This document shows, piece by piece, positions 1 to 9,192 of a stretch of DNA of 64,000 bases; the stretch's first letter is position 1; every line of letters starts with the position of its first letter. The notes below the pieces were generated by a model. The model did no database searches, was not told the origin of the DNA, and worked only from the letters and a program-made list of their open reading frames with translations. Source of the stretch: JAVBQB01 sp031549265 (lineage in GTDB: Bacteria > Bacillota > Clostridia > Oscillospirales > JAVBQB01); NCBI GenBank assembly GCA_031549265.1, contig JAVBQB010000002.1, positions 372,001 to 436,000 of the forward strand, given 5' to 3'. Both the position numbers and the translations under genes were made by a program.

Positions 1-695
1 AATATCTTGTGTATATTTGTGTTTTTTGATTCGAGCTCGGCTACCATGCCTAATAAAACCGACGCGGGTGAAATCGAGACGCCATCGGCAGACTGGCGGG
101 TGTTTCCGAGAATCCAGCGCCCGGACATATTTGTGAGATTTGCGGATGTATAGTCTAATTCTGCCCTGCAATTGAAGATGTTATAACCATTTATGCTCTG
201 AATTACACTAAAAAAAGTACCTGATGGGGTATTAGACGAACGCACTTCCGGCAGATTGGAATTAAAACCCATATTATCAAGCGTGTCTTTGACCGTCTCC
301 GTCGTAGGAGGGTTCAAATCATCGGCAGTTTCGACCAGTCCGAACTCAAAATATCCGCCGCCGCGAAATTCTGCGTAGCCTTTGCCGGAAGTATAGGAGA
401 TTATGTTACCGCCTTTTGTCTGGAGGGTGACATCGCCAAGCAATGCCGAAACCGCGTCAAGCTCAGCGCGGCTGTCGCGTTCATTGTTCAGAATGGGCAG
501 ACGCAGATCCAGCGGCGGGATGACGTCCTCGGCAATTTCGACAGACTGGTTTGCGAGTATTGATATGACGTCCCGCTCGGCTTGCCTGAGAATGCCGGAG
601 CTGCTCATTTGCCTGGTGAGAAAAAGCGACAGCAAGAGCGCGTTTACCAGCAGGAGCAACGCGATCAGTATTGTCTTAACCTGCGGCCATTTCAA
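1..695 (-). CDS. yycI: YycI-like regulator of the WalK kinase, partial (C-terminus off window)
   Basis: About 231 codons can be read before the left edge without a stop; the C-terminus lies outside the window. The start is TTG at 695, with GGAGG seven bases upstream; no in-frame ATG fits. The protein opens MKWPQVKTILIALLLLVNAL, a charged start followed by one membrane helix (about residues 8-27), then an extracytoplasmic domain with a GRWILGN segment, typical of the YycH/YycI superfamily. In Bacillus, YycI and YycH sit in the membrane and restrain WalK through their transmembrane helices. The position directly after yycH in the walRK operon supports the call. The family is divergent, so the assignment rests on topology, operon order and the short motif. 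Confidence 0.8.
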   Translation of the reverse strand, partial: MKWPQVKTILIALLLLVNALLLSLFLTRQMSSSGILRQAERDVISILANQSVEIAEDVIPPLDLRLPILNNERDSRAELDAVSALLGDVTLQTKGGNIISYTSGKGYAEFRGGGYFEFGLVETADDLNPPTTETVKDTLDNMGFNSNLPEVRSSNTPSGTFFSVIQSINGYNIFNCRAELDYTSANLTNMSGRWILGNTRQSADGVSISPASVLLGMVAELESKNTNIHKI

Positions 696-772
696 TTTCC
701 CACCTCCCGGCAGAGCGCCGCGTTGAATCTGACAGGCCAGTCTGGCGGGCAAACGCCGCACGTGCCTGATCG

Positions 773-2056
773 CTATTTCCGCTCGAACCAGATCACCCGT
801 GCGGATTCCTGGCCGTCGTCGTAATACGCCGGAGTCAGCGGTTGGCCGTCTGCCGCCGCCGACGCCTGCAAAATCGGAAGCAAGGGCGACGGAATGCCGG
901 TCAGGGAATATCCCTTCAGTTGGATTTCGACATCGGTGATCACTCCGCCAGAAACGATGAATTCAGCGGCGTGGCCCTCTTTGAAGTAGACAGGAATACC
1001 GGCTATTCTGTAATCAAAAGTGAGGGAATATTCGGATTTTGCCGGGTCAAAGGTGATTCCCGAGAAGCAGAGCTCCTCCTCGACGGCGAACGGCTTTACC
1101 GCGGCGGCGGCAACGAGCCGAGCGGCCTCAATTACCGCGTTCTGATCCGTCGGTCCGTTCCCTCCCGCGACCTCCAGCCGCTGCTCTCCGGGTTCGGAGC
1201 CGCTGTCTTTGTAAAGGGCGCGCCCGTCGTGGGTTATCCGGATAGAACGCATGTTATCCGTGACTATTCTGTCATTGCCCTGCGGGTACGAGTAGTTGGA
1301 GTACGGGTTGAGCTTAAATGCCTCGGACAGCGCGGCAATCCGCTCGTCGCTGTCGGTCTGCGTTCGCGAAGTCACCGGGAAGACAGCTGAAATATCCGGC
1401 TTTACCAGGGTATATGCGTCACTAAACGGGTACTGGGCGCCGTATTCAAAAGCGAATCCGCACTCGCCGGATTTTTGTTCACCGACAATAGAGAGAAAGG
1501 AGCCGATCGACGTTTTTGTTTCACAAGTCCAGACTCCGCCGGCAGAGTCCCAGTAAACCAGATCGACGCCGTTGCTGTCGAGGTTAGCGCTGATGAGCAA
1601 GCGGAAAACCGAGGTGGATTCCGGCATCTTCGGCAGGTCGGAGCCCATCCAGCCGGACAGCGCGTGAATTGGTATCGGGCGGTCATATTCAAGGTAAACA
1701 AAATAGCCGCCAAACGCGCGCAGAAGGTTGTCGGCGGAGACGCGCTGGGGCTCTCCCGCCGTTGCGAGAGCCTCTCCGACCAGAATTTTCAGTTTCTCGT
1801 AACCGGCGCGGACGTCAGCGCTGTACTGAGCGCCGTATCTGCCGTTTTCACCTGACACCGCGAGCTTGACTGGCCAATCGGCCTCCATATAAGCGGGTCG
1901 CGCGGATGTCTGCTCCGCACTGTCCTTGCCGCCGCTCCAGGTGAAAAGCTCGGCGGGCAGCTGTTCGTTATAGCTCCAGGTCAGCCAGGTGAGGGTAATT
2001 GTGCTTATCACCAGCAGAACAAGGAGGATGCTTTTGCCGATTTCGAGGAGTCTCAT
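773..2056 (-). CDS. yycH: YycH-like regulator of the WalK kinase
   Basis: A 427-residue protein with one N-terminal membrane helix (about residues 8-28, with ILLVLLVISTITLTWLTWSY) and a long extracytoplasmic region. This is the layout of YycH, which binds WalK in the membrane and lowers its activity. The start codon overlaps the walK stop (ATGA at 2053-2056), so translation is probably coupled. A 77-base gap separates it from the yycI-like gene. The name rests mainly on context and topology because the sequence family is poorly conserved. There are no enzymatic motifs. Confidence 0.8.
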   Translation of the reverse strand: MRLLEIGKSILLVLLVISTITLTWLTWSYNEQLPAELFTWSGGKDSAEQTSARPAYMEADWPVKLAVSGENGRYGAQYSADVRAGYEKLKILVGEALATAGEPQRVSADNLLRAFGGYFVYLEYDRPIPIHALSGWMGSDLPKMPESTSVFRLLISANLDSNGVDLVYWDSAGGVWTCETKTSIGSFLSIVGEQKSGECGFAFEYGAQYPFSDAYTLVKPDISAVFPVTSRTQTDSDERIAALSEAFKLNPYSNYSYPQGNDRIVTDNMRSIRITHDGRALYKDSGSEPGEQRLEVAGGNGPTDQNAVIEAARLVAAAAVKPFAVEEELCFSGITFDPAKSEYSLTFDYRIAGIPVYFKEGHAAEFIVSGGVITDVEIQLKGYSLTGIPSPLLPILQASAAADGQPLTPAYYDDGQESARVIWFERK

Positions 2057-3828
2057 GATTTAGCCTCCGCAGGCGAAAGAGTTACCGGCAGCTCGATGGC
2101 GACTTCGGTACCCTGACCGACAGCGCTTTCTACGTTTATGGCGCCGTGGTGGTGCTCGACGATCTCGCGGGCGATGGCAAGTCCCAGGCCGGTGCCGCCG
2201 AACTCGCGGGAACGCGCTTTGTCCACCCTGTAGAACCGCTCAAAAAGCCGGGGGATATCGCTCTCCGGAATGCCAATTCCGTTGTCGCGCACGGCGACGC
2301 GCAGACGGTCTCCGGACATTGACGCCGTGACTTTTATTTTTCCGCCGTCAGGCGTGTATTTAATCGAGTTTGAGACGATGTTAATAAGAACCTGTTCAAT
2401 GCGCTCACGGTCGCCGCTTATTTTGGGAAGTTCGTCAGTGATTTCCAGCGTGAGGTCGTGACGGTGCCGCTTTGCCTCCATCATTTGAGCGTTTATGATG
2501 TCACGCAACGATTTCTCGGGCGAGAACTCAGCGGTGTTCCATTCGATTTTGCCGTAGTCCATCTGAGACAGGGTGAGCAGATCCTTGACAATGCGGGTCA
2601 TGCGGTCGGTTTCGTTAAGGATAACGCGCAGGAATTCACTTTGAGTCTCAGCCGGAATATCCGCGCGGTCGAGCAGCGTTTCGCCATAGCTCCGGATGCT
2701 GGTCAGAGGAGTGCGCAGTTCGTGGGATACGTTGGCGACGAACTCGCGGCGGACCGCGTCCAGTCTGCGTTCCTCGGTAACGTCGTGGATGATAGCCAGA
2801 TAGCCGCCCTCGCTTTCGCCGCTGCCGAATGTGACGATAGACAGCTTGAGGTCGCGTTTGCCGACGTGGCATTCCTTATAAATAAAATCCGGCTGGCGGA
2901 GAGCCGCGAGCTCATCCCGGCTTACATAACGCCCGAACAACTTGTCAAAAGTGGGATTTTCATCCATTCTAGCCCGCAAAAGCTCCATTGCCGCCGGATT
3001 GATATGCAGAACCGAGCCATCCTTGCCAAAAGCGGCGACGCCGTCGGTAAGGTGCAGGAACAGCGTTTCCAGCTTGTCGCGTTCCCCGCCGACGGCCTCA
3101 AGCGTGTCTTTGAGCGCCTGTGCCATGTTGTTGAATGTCTGAGTCAGGATACCGATCTCGTCACGCGAATGAACCAGCAACTTGTTGGAAAAGTCGCCCG
3201 CCGCCATCAGCTTGGCGCCCCGGGTCAGGTTCTCGATCGGGGTAGTCAGCGTTTTGGAAAGAAGCAGTGCGAGCGCGACTGAAATGGTGAGCCCGACAAT
3301 CAAAGCTTGGATGATAATCATGAAAATCTCGGTAGTAAGATTGGTAAGACGCTGTTTGGTGTCCTTAATATATACAATGTAGGACGCGTTTTCAGCGGTT
3401 ATCGGAACCGCGACGTCGATATAATCGTCGGTGATGCTGCGGACGTCGCCGATTCGGCCCGAAATTGCCGCGAGCATGTTGGGGGTCATTTGCAGTTCCT
3501 GGTCAGATATGAGGTCGGACCCGGTGAGAGCCGCGCCTGTTTTAGAATCCAGAATATAAAAGTTGCGGTAAGGCGGGTCGATGCCCAGTCCAGAATTCGC
3601 GGCGAGGACCTTGCGCATCTCTTCCGCGCCGTTGGGTTCGTTTGCCGCGCGCCGCAGTCCGGTGACAAATTCGACGTTCTTGGTAAAAGCCTCGGTCATT
3701 TGGCCGGAGAATTCGTTTATGTAAAATCCGACGACGCCGTTAATCAAAAAAGCGCCCACAACAGCCATGACCGATACGATCATGAGCACCAGAATAAGTA
3801 CGATTTTGACATAGAGACTGCGATTCAT
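2053..3828 (-). CDS. walK: WalK-type sensor histidine kinase
   Basis: A 591-residue membrane kinase. Order: TM helix (about 8-30), extracytoplasmic sensor (about 31-165), second TM helix (about 168-190), HAMP linker (about 190-245), PAS domain (about 250-350), HisKA with the SHELRTPLTS box (phospho-acceptor His near residue 369), and HATPase_c with N, G1 and G2 boxes (NIVSNSIKYT, DNGIGIP, GGTGLGLAI). This is the WalK/YycG/VicK architecture. It senses cell-wall state and phosphorylates WalR, the essential regulator of peptidoglycan hydrolases in many Bacillota. It lies 46 bases after walR and overlaps yycH by four bases. Confidence 0.95.
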   Translation of the reverse strand: MNRSLYVKIVLILVLMIVSVMAVVGAFLINGVVGFYINEFSGQMTEAFTKNVEFVTGLRRAANEPNGAEEMRKVLAANSGLGIDPPYRNFYILDSKTGAALTGSDLISDQELQMTPNMLAAISGRIGDVRSITDDYIDVAVPITAENASYIVYIKDTKQRLTNLTTEIFMIIIQALIVGLTISVALALLLSKTLTTPIENLTRGAKLMAAGDFSNKLLVHSRDEIGILTQTFNNMAQALKDTLEAVGGERDKLETLFLHLTDGVAAFGKDGSVLHINPAAMELLRARMDENPTFDKLFGRYVSRDELAALRQPDFIYKECHVGKRDLKLSIVTFGSGESEGGYLAIIHDVTEERRLDAVRREFVANVSHELRTPLTSIRSYGETLLDRADIPAETQSEFLRVILNETDRMTRIVKDLLTLSQMDYGKIEWNTAEFSPEKSLRDIINAQMMEAKRHRHDLTLEITDELPKISGDRERIEQVLINIVSNSIKYTPDGGKIKVTASMSGDRLRVAVRDNGIGIPESDIPRLFERFYRVDKARSREFGGTGLGLAIAREIVEHHHGAINVESAVGQGTEVAIELPVTLSPAEAKS

Positions 3829-3874
3829 GACGGCACCCTTTCAGCAGAAAAATCCGGTCGGCGCTGGGCGCGCG

Positions 3875-4579
3875 TCACAGCTCGGCAAACATATACCCGA
3901 CTCCGCGCCGGGTTATGATATAGACGGGGTCAGCCGGGTTGTCCTCCACCTTTTCGCGCAGGCGGCGGACGGTGACATCCACGGTACGAAGGTCGCCGTA
4001 GTAGTCATAATTCCATACTTTTTCCATCATTTCTTCCCGCGAAAAGACGCGGCCGGGATGCGACGCCAGAAAACTGAGCAGCTCGAACTCGCGTTGGGTA
4101 AGCTCGATATCCGCCTTGTCCTTGGTCACCTTATACGCCGCTTTGTCAATGACTAAACCGCCGGCAGTCAGCTTGTCGCCCTCGTCTCTGTCGTGGTGCG
4201 TACCATTCAGAACCGCAGTGCGGCGCATGTTGGCGGTCACGCGCGCGAGCAGTTCGCGCATTGAGAACGGTTTGGTGATATAATCATCCGCGCCGAGTTC
4301 GAGACCGAATACTTTGTCGGCCTCCTCCTCGCGGGCGGTCAGCATAATAATCGGAGTCATGGAGTCCTCCTTCCGGATGCGGCGGCAGACCTCGAAGCCG
4401 TCCAGCGAGGGGAGCATCACGTCCAGCAGGATCAGGTCCAGGTTGCCGGAGAGCGCTAGATCAAGCCCCTCTTTGCCGTCGTAAGCCTCAAGAACCTCGA
4501 AGCCGTCAGCTGACAGATTGAACTTTAATATATCGACGATACTGCGCTCGTCCTCGATTATCAGAATACGTTTGCTCAA
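3875..4579 (-). CDS. walR: WalR-type OmpR-family response regulator
   Basis: A 234-residue regulator with an N-terminal receiver domain (acidic pocket E9/D10, phospho-acceptor D53 in LILLDVMLPS, K near 102 in the TKPFSMREL segment) and a C-terminal winged-helix DNA-binding domain ending in RREKVED...RRGVGYMF. It is the partner of the kinase just downstream. WalR controls autolysin and cell-wall genes in related Bacillota. It follows the Nudix gene by 16 bases, which points to co-transcription from the promoter at about 5.17-5.19 kb. Confidence 0.95.
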   Translation of the reverse strand: MSKRILIIEDERSIVDILKFNLSADGFEVLEAYDGKEGLDLALSGNLDLILLDVMLPSLDGFEVCRRIRKEDSMTPIIMLTAREEEADKVFGLELGADDYITKPFSMRELLARVTANMRRTAVLNGTHHDRDEGDKLTAGGLVIDKAAYKVTKDKADIELTQREFELLSFLASHPGRVFSREEMMEKVWNYDYYGDLRTVDVTVRRLREKVEDNPADPVYIITRRGVGYMFAEL

Positions 4580-4595
4580 TGAGTATGACCTCCAG

Positions 4596-5132
4596 TCAAA
4601 TACCCAGAAGTATTTTTGTCTTGAGGATTGCCGCCACGGTTTTCGCGTCGTGGATAACGTCGGTCATGACCAGCTCGACGGCGGAGGAGAAGGGCATCCG
4701 TTCGACGGCGAGGAATTCGTCCTCGTCCGGGCAGGACTCGCCCGCGGTCAGATCCCGCGCGAGATAGAGGTGGGTGACCTCGTTTGAAAAACCCGGGGAT
4801 ACGTATATTACCCCTAAGTACGTCAGGTTGCCGGAGGTGTAGCCGGTCTCCTCTTTCAGTTCGCGCACGCAGCAGTCCAGATGGTCTTCGCCGGGAGTCA
4901 GTTTGCCCGCGGGAACTTCAAGTAACTCGGTTGAAAACGGATAACGAAACTGGCGCACCATTATGAGGTTACCCTCGGCATCCAGAGGCGCAACAGCGAC
5001 CCCGCCCGAGTGCTCAACCACTTCGCGCTGCGCGGGTTTGCCGCCCGGCAGCTCGATTTCGTCCAGCCGTACTTTAATCAGGTTTCCGGAATAGACCGTG
5101 CGTCCTCCGGTTCGTTTTTCCAAAAAATCCAT
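4596..5132 (-). CDS. nudF: Nudix hydrolase, ADP-ribose pyrophosphatase type
   Basis: A 178-residue Nudix protein. A complete Nudix box is visible: G, five residues, E, seven residues, REL, EE, G (from AGKLTPGE to RELKEETGY, about residues 75-99). It binds the Mg2+ ions used to split ADP-ribose into AMP and ribose-5-phosphate. The N-terminal segment resembles the dimer-swapped part of the NudF/YqkG group. ATG at 5132 is preceded by GGAGATGG. It is the first gene of the walRK operon, which is not its usual neighbourhood. The exact substrate is inferred. Confidence 0.88.
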   Translation of the reverse strand: MDFLEKRTGGRTVYSGNLIKVRLDEIELPGGKPAQREVVEHSGGVAVAPLDAEGNLIMVRQFRYPFSTELLEVPAGKLTPGEDHLDCCVRELKEETGYTSGNLTYLGVIYVSPGFSNEVTHLYLARDLTAGESCPDEDEFLAVERMPFSSAVELVMTDVIHDAKTVAAILKTKILLGI

Positions 5133-5162
5133 ATGCCATCTCCATAATGTAATTACGTCACC

Positions 5163-5191
5163 ATTCTAGCCCAATACGCGCGTTTAGTCAA
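5163..5191 (-). promoter_or_regulatory. SigA promoter of the nudF-walRK operon
   Basis: On the minus strand TTGACT (5186-5191), a 17-base spacer and TAGAAT (5163-5168). It lies about 30 bases upstream of the nudF start. It is the only good promoter found ahead of nudF-walR-walK-yycH-yycI. Confidence 0.75.
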
Positions 5192-5274
5192 CATAAAACC
5201 GACAGCGAGAGACGTATTGAAGTAAACTGTAATTGAATTATTGTTAAAAGGAAGCAAATTTTTTTAAAAAACTA

Positions 5275-5303
5275 TTGAATTGTAATTTGCCTTATGCTAT
5301 TAT
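5275..5303 (+). promoter_or_regulatory. SigA promoter of rpmE
   Basis: TTGAAT (5275-5280), 17-base spacer, TATTAT (5298-5303), with TG one base before the -10 (extended -10). The start of rpmE lies about 50 bases downstream. Confidence 0.75.
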
Positions 5304-5353
5304 GATTTGTGCGGCGTTTGCCGTCCTATCCGGATGCGAAAGAGGTGAACAGA

Positions 5354-5557
5354 GTGAAGGAAGGTATCCATCCCAATTACGTGCAGACAACGATAAAATG
5401 CGCTTGCGGCGAAGTGATCGAGACCGGCTCGACCAAAGAGAATATTCGCGTTGAGATTTGTTCGAAGTGTCACCCCTTTTTTACGGGCAGGCAGAAACTT
5501 GTTGACACTGGCGGACGCGTGGATCGTTTCAACAAGAAGTTTGGTCTGGACAAGTAA
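5354..5557 (+). CDS. rpmE: Ribosomal protein L31, zinc-binding form
   Basis: A 67-residue protein of the large ribosomal subunit. The zinc ligands of the C+ type are present: C-x-C near the start (KCACGE) and C-x2-C (CSKCHPFF), followed by the conserved GRVDRFNKK. The start is taken as GTG at 5354 because AGAGGTGA lies five bases upstream and the family begins with M/V-K-x-G-I-H-P. A longer reading from 5309 would add 15 residues not seen in the family. A terminator follows at 5568. Confidence 0.96.
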   Translation: MKEGIHPNYVQTTIKCACGEVIETGSTKENIRVEICSKCHPFFTGRQKLVDTGGRVDRFNKKFGLDK

Positions 5558-5567
5558 TTGCTTTGTT

Positions 5568-5600
5568 GGCTCGCGTTTTCGCGAGCCTCTTTGTTTTTTT
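5568..5600 (+). terminator. Intrinsic terminator after rpmE
   Basis: GGCTCGCG, TTTT loop, CGCGAGCC (5568-5587), then TCTTTG and seven T. A perfect 8-bp GC-rich stem. Confidence 0.9.
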
Positions 5601-5631
5601 GAAGGGTTCAAATATATTGCTGGAGGTAGAC

Positions 5632-6144
5632 ATGAAGTTTGATATTGCCGACATCGGGTCGTTTAACGAAAACGCGTTTGATATCATAGGCAACAAGTGG
5701 ATGCTTATTTCAGCAACTGAAGGTAACACCATCGGAACCATGACCGCCAGCTGGGGCGGACTGGGCGTTCTCTGGAACCGCAACGTCGCCTTTGCGTTTA
5801 TCCGTCCGCAGCGCCATACGATCGAGATGGTGGACGCTTCCGACTGCTTCACGCTTTCGTTCTTTGATGAAAAGTATAGGAGCGCGCTCGGGATTTGCGG
5901 CAAGCTCAGCGGCAGGAATACCGACAAGATTGCCGAGGCAGGGCTGACTCCGCATAAGCTTGACGATGCCGCTGTCACTTTTGAGCAGGCGCGGATGGTT
6001 CTGGTGTGTAAAAAGATATACAAATCGCGAATAGACCCCGCAGGATTCATAGATCCTACTGTTAATGGGTTTTATCCCGACAAAGACTATCACTATGTTT
6101 TTGCGGGCGAGATAACCGATTATCTGCTGGCAAAACAGGATTGA
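5632..6144 (+). CDS. Flavin reductase-like FMN-binding protein
   Basis: A 170-residue protein of the flavin reductase split-barrel family. The visible family pattern is the early segment with TMTASWGGLGVLWNRN, then FIRPQRHT and the FTLSFFDE region that frames the FMN site. Members bind FMN and act as flavin reductases or electron carriers in anaerobes; the partner is not shown by the sequence. ATG at 5632 is chosen because TGGAGGTAG stands just upstream. The frame is open further back, but that stretch is the rpmE terminator. hflX starts six bases after the stop. Confidence 0.85.
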   Translation: MKFDIADIGSFNENAFDIIGNKWMLISATEGNTIGTMTASWGGLGVLWNRNVAFAFIRPQRHTIEMVDASDCFTLSFFDEKYRSALGICGKLSGRNTDKIAEAGLTPHKLDDAAVTFEQARMVLVCKKIYKSRIDPAGFIDPTVNGFYPDKDYHYVFAGEITDYLLAKQD

Positions 6145-6150
6145 GGATGC

Positions 6151-7431
6151 ATGACTAACACCAGGGACATTTCATTTACCGATACGCGCGCGATTATGGT
6201 CGGCATTTCAACCGGACATCCCGGCGTCGACGCGGACGATGAGTCGCTGGACGAGCTGTCTGAGCTGCTGTCTACCTGCGGCGTTGTTGCCGCGGGCAGA
6301 GTGCTTCAGAACAGGGATACGCCGGACTCCAAATACCTTATAGGCGAAGGCAAGGTCGGCGAGGTTCGAAAACTCGCGCTGGATCTTGGCGCCGAGGTTG
6401 TGGTGTTCGACAACGAACTGTCACCGTCGCAGCTAAACGCGCTGAACGACGCGATCGGTATTCGGGTGACCGACCGGAGCGGCGTTATTTTGGACATTTT
6501 TGCCGACCGTGCCCAGAGCGGGGAGGGCCGGCTTCAAGTAGAGCTTGCAACTATGAAATATATGCTGCCCAGGCTGACCGGACACGGGATTGACATGTCC
6601 CGCATGGGCGGCCAGCTCAGGGCGCGCGGCCCCGGCGAAACAAAGCTGGAGACCGACCGGCGGCATATCCGGGCGAGGATCAACCATCTCGAGAGTGAGC
6701 TGAAGGAAGTCCGCAGGGTGCGGCAGGTTCAGCGGTCGCGCCGGGAGAAAAACGAGATTCCGGTAATAGCGCTGGTCGGCTACACAAACGCGGGCAAATC
6801 GACGCTGATGAATGCGCTGACCGAAGCGGGAGTCCAGTCTAATGACCGGCTGTTTGACACGCTGGATACGACGACAAGGAAATTCCGCGTCGACGACATG
6901 CTGGAGGCGCTTCTGTCGGACACGGTCGGATTCATACGCAAACTACCGACAATGCTGGTCGACGCTTTCCGGGCGACGCTTGAGGAGCTCACTTACGCCG
7001 ACCTGCTGCTGCACGTCATCGACGCCTCCGCGCCGGACTGGCGTGAGAGGGCGAGAGCCGTGGACGACACGCTGACCCACCTTGGGGTCATGTCCAAGCC
7101 GACGATAACGGTCTTCAACAAGACGGATATCGCCGGAGAGGGTGATTATCCTGTTTCGGGCAAGTCCATCGCGATTTCTGCAATGACCGGAATGGGACTG
7201 CCGGAGCTCAGAGCGATGATCGCCGTCGAACTCAGTTTGATGCGCAAAAGAATCAAGCTGGAGATTCCCTACGACCAGGCCGCGCTGCTCGACAAGCTCT
7301 ATCAGGAAGCGACAGTCCACAACATTGGATATACAGAGAGTAATATTTTTGCAGATATTACGTGCAATCGCCGTTTATACGATAAGCTTCGCGCTAATGC
7401 GGAAGTGAAAATCGACAGCGATGTCCAGTGA
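6151..7431 (+). CDS. hflX: GTPase HflX, ribosome-splitting stress factor
   Basis: A 426-residue GTPase. The N-terminal HflX domain (about 1-180) carries the glycine-rich GPGETKLETDRR segment, followed by a basic helical linker and the G domain: G1 GYTNAGKST, G3 DTVGF, G4 NKTD. HflX binds the large ribosomal subunit and rescues stalled or heat-damaged ribosomes. The start ATG at 6151 follows GAGGATGC. The last 11 bases overlap the yigZ-like gene, so the two are probably coupled. Confidence 0.95.
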   Translation: MTNTRDISFTDTRAIMVGISTGHPGVDADDESLDELSELLSTCGVVAAGRVLQNRDTPDSKYLIGEGKVGEVRKLALDLGAEVVVFDNELSPSQLNALNDAIGIRVTDRSGVILDIFADRAQSGEGRLQVELATMKYMLPRLTGHGIDMSRMGGQLRARGPGETKLETDRRHIRARINHLESELKEVRRVRQVQRSRREKNEIPVIALVGYTNAGKSTLMNALTEAGVQSNDRLFDTLDTTTRKFRVDDMLEALLSDTVGFIRKLPTMLVDAFRATLEELTYADLLLHVIDASAPDWRERARAVDDTLTHLGVMSKPTITVFNKTDIAGEGDYPVSGKSIAISAMTGMGLPELRAMIAVELSLMRKRIKLEIPYDQAALLDKLYQEATVHNIGYTESNIFADITCNRRLYDKLRANAEVKIDSDVQ

Positions 7432-8053
7432 ATATTTGTGTCCGGCTGCGGCTGGTGATGCGGAATTCGTTGAAAAACGATCGCGCTTCATCAGCCGCGT
7501 ATGGCCGGTCAGCGAGGAAGCCGAGGCCATAGCGCTCCTGCGGCAGACAAAAGAAAAGCACTGGGACGCAACGCATAACTGCTATGCCTATATAATCCGA
7601 GACAGCGGCGCAACCCGGCACAGCGACGACGGAGAGCCGTCCGGAACAGCTGGAATGCCAATACTAGATGTATTTTTGCGCGAGAATATAACTAACGCGC
7701 TTTGTGTCGTAACGCGTTATTTTGGCGGGGTTTTGCTGGGAGCGGGCGGATTGGTTCGAGCTTATTCGCACAGTGCTAAAATTGGTCTGGATGCCGCCGG
7801 CGTCAATGAGATGCGCCTGTGGGCGAGCTTTGTCCTCGGTGTGCCCTACAAGCTGCTGGACCCCGTGCGGGCCTTGATTTCGGCTCACGGGGGGACTGAA
7901 GACAGCGCCGAGTTTGCCGAAGGCGTAAAGCTGACAGCCTTGATACCTGTCTGCGACTATGAGCAGATGCAGCGAGGCCTCTTGGATATGTCCTCCGGCG
8001 CGATTAAACCTGAATTTACGGGCGAGAGATATGTTGGCGTGCGCGTCAAGTGA
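7421..8053 (+). CDS. yigZ: YigZ/IMPACT family protein (UPF0029)
   Basis: A 210-residue protein with the N-terminal IMPACT fold: EKRSRFISRVWPV, then HNCYAYIIR, SDDGEPSGTAGMPIL, and VVTRYFGGVLLGAGGLVRAY, which is the family signature. A shorter C-terminal domain (about 135-210) is of the DUF1949 kind. YigZ proteins are linked to ribosome-associated functions by resemblance to eukaryotic IMPACT; the bacterial reaction is not established. It overlaps hflX by 11 bases. Confidence 0.92.
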   Translation: MSSEYLCPAAAGDAEFVEKRSRFISRVWPVSEEAEAIALLRQTKEKHWDATHNCYAYIIRDSGATRHSDDGEPSGTAGMPILDVFLRENITNALCVVTRYFGGVLLGAGGLVRAYSHSAKIGLDAAGVNEMRLWASFVLGVPYKLLDPVRALISAHGGTEDSAEFAEGVKLTALIPVCDYEQMQRGLLDMSSGAIKPEFTGERYVGVRVK

Positions 8054-8091
8054 CAGATCTCGCATAAAATACAATTTCTATCGGCAATTTG

Positions 8092-8120
8092 TTGCAATTT
8101 GTCTTCAATTATGGTATACT
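8092..8120 (+). promoter_or_regulatory. SigA promoter of dgt
   Basis: TTGCAA (8092-8097), 17-base spacer, TATACT (8115-8120), with TGG directly before the -10. The dgt start is 47 bases downstream. Confidence 0.75.
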
Positions 8121-8166
8121 GTCTTGAACTGGATTTGAGATACTTTCGATAGCGGAGGTGGCGCTC

Positions 8167-9168
8167 ATGACTGTTCGGGAAAGACTGGAAGCCGGTGAGA
8201 GAGAGTCGCTGTCTCCACTTGCAGTGCGTTCGGGCCAGTCGAGAGGCAGAGCTGTCCCGGAACCGGAATGCGACTTGCGAACCTGCTTCATGCGTGATAT
8301 TGACCGCGTTACATATTCAAAAGCCTTTCGAAGGCTCAAGCACAAGACACAGGTTTTTTTGCAACCCGAGCGCGATCATTATCGGACAAGACTGTCGCAC
8401 ACGCTTGAGGTTGCGCGAATCGCGCGGACAATTACGCGTGCGCTTCGGCTGAATGAAGATTTGACCGAGGCTATTGCTCTTGCCCATGATCTGGGGCACA
8501 CGCCGTTCGGACACGCGGGGGAGAACGCGCTGAGGGAAGCCATGCGCGGGGACTTTTCGCATAACGAACAGGGAGTACGGGTGGTCAGCCGCCTTGAAAA
8601 GGGCGGACACGGACTCAACCTTACCTTCGAGGTGCTTGACGGCATATTGAAGCACGTCGGCAACGCCAACGCGGTCACGCTTGAGGGAAGAATCGTGCAT
8701 TACGCCGACAGGATTGCATACATTAATCATGATATAGACGATGCGATCCGGGCGGGCGTGCTGCTTGAGTCCGAGCTGCCGCGCGATATCTGCGACAGGC
8801 TTGGTTACAGCCACAGCTCCAGGATCAATACTCTGGTCAGTGAGCTTATCGAGGCAAGCTCCGAAGAGGCGGACATTGGTCTGCCGGCCGACGCGGAGTC
8901 GGCGATGAACGATCTGCGCGAATTTATGTTTGAACACGTATATAAGAATCCGGTCGCCAAAGGCGAAGAATCAAAAGCGCGGGATATGCTACTGACGCTA
9001 TTCGATCACTACAACAAGAATCCGGGCGAGCTTCCCGATGATTGTCTGGAGCACCTTGATCAAGACGGATTGAGCAGGGTCGTGTGCGATTATATCGCAG
9101 GAATGACCGACCGGTTTGCGGTCGCGAAATTTATGGAAATTTACATTCCGCGCGGATGGCAGCGGTGA
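8167..9168 (+). CDS. dgt: dGTP triphosphohydrolase-like HD-domain protein
   Basis: A 333-residue HD-superfamily enzyme that cuts dNTPs to nucleoside and triphosphate. Metal-binding residues are visible: H in TRLSHTLEV, HD in ALAHDLGHTPFGHAGE, and the later D in YADRIAYINHDIDDA. The length and the tyrosine/arginine-rich start of the HD domain (RLKHKTQVF) fit the deoxyguanosinetriphosphatase-like group found just ahead of dnaG in many Clostridia. ATG at 8167 is chosen because GGAGGT lies seven bases upstream; GTG at 8158 would overlap that site. Confidence 0.93.
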   Translation: MTVRERLEAGERESLSPLAVRSGQSRGRAVPEPECDLRTCFMRDIDRVTYSKAFRRLKHKTQVFLQPERDHYRTRLSHTLEVARIARTITRALRLNEDLTEAIALAHDLGHTPFGHAGENALREAMRGDFSHNEQGVRVVSRLEKGGHGLNLTFEVLDGILKHVGNANAVTLEGRIVHYADRIAYINHDIDDAIRAGVLLESELPRDICDRLGYSHSSRINTLVSELIEASSEEADIGLPADAESAMNDLREFMFEHVYKNPVAKGEESKARDMLLTLFDHYNKNPGELPDDCLEHLDQDGLSRVVCDYIAGMTDRFAVAKFMEIYIPRGWQR

Positions 9169-9192
9169 TAACCGGGCTTTTATGTGAGTTTT

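Noticed and set aside
2458..3282. A 274-codon open frame antisense to walK
   Set aside because: It lies wholly within the kinase and PAS domains of walK and has no ribosome binding site.
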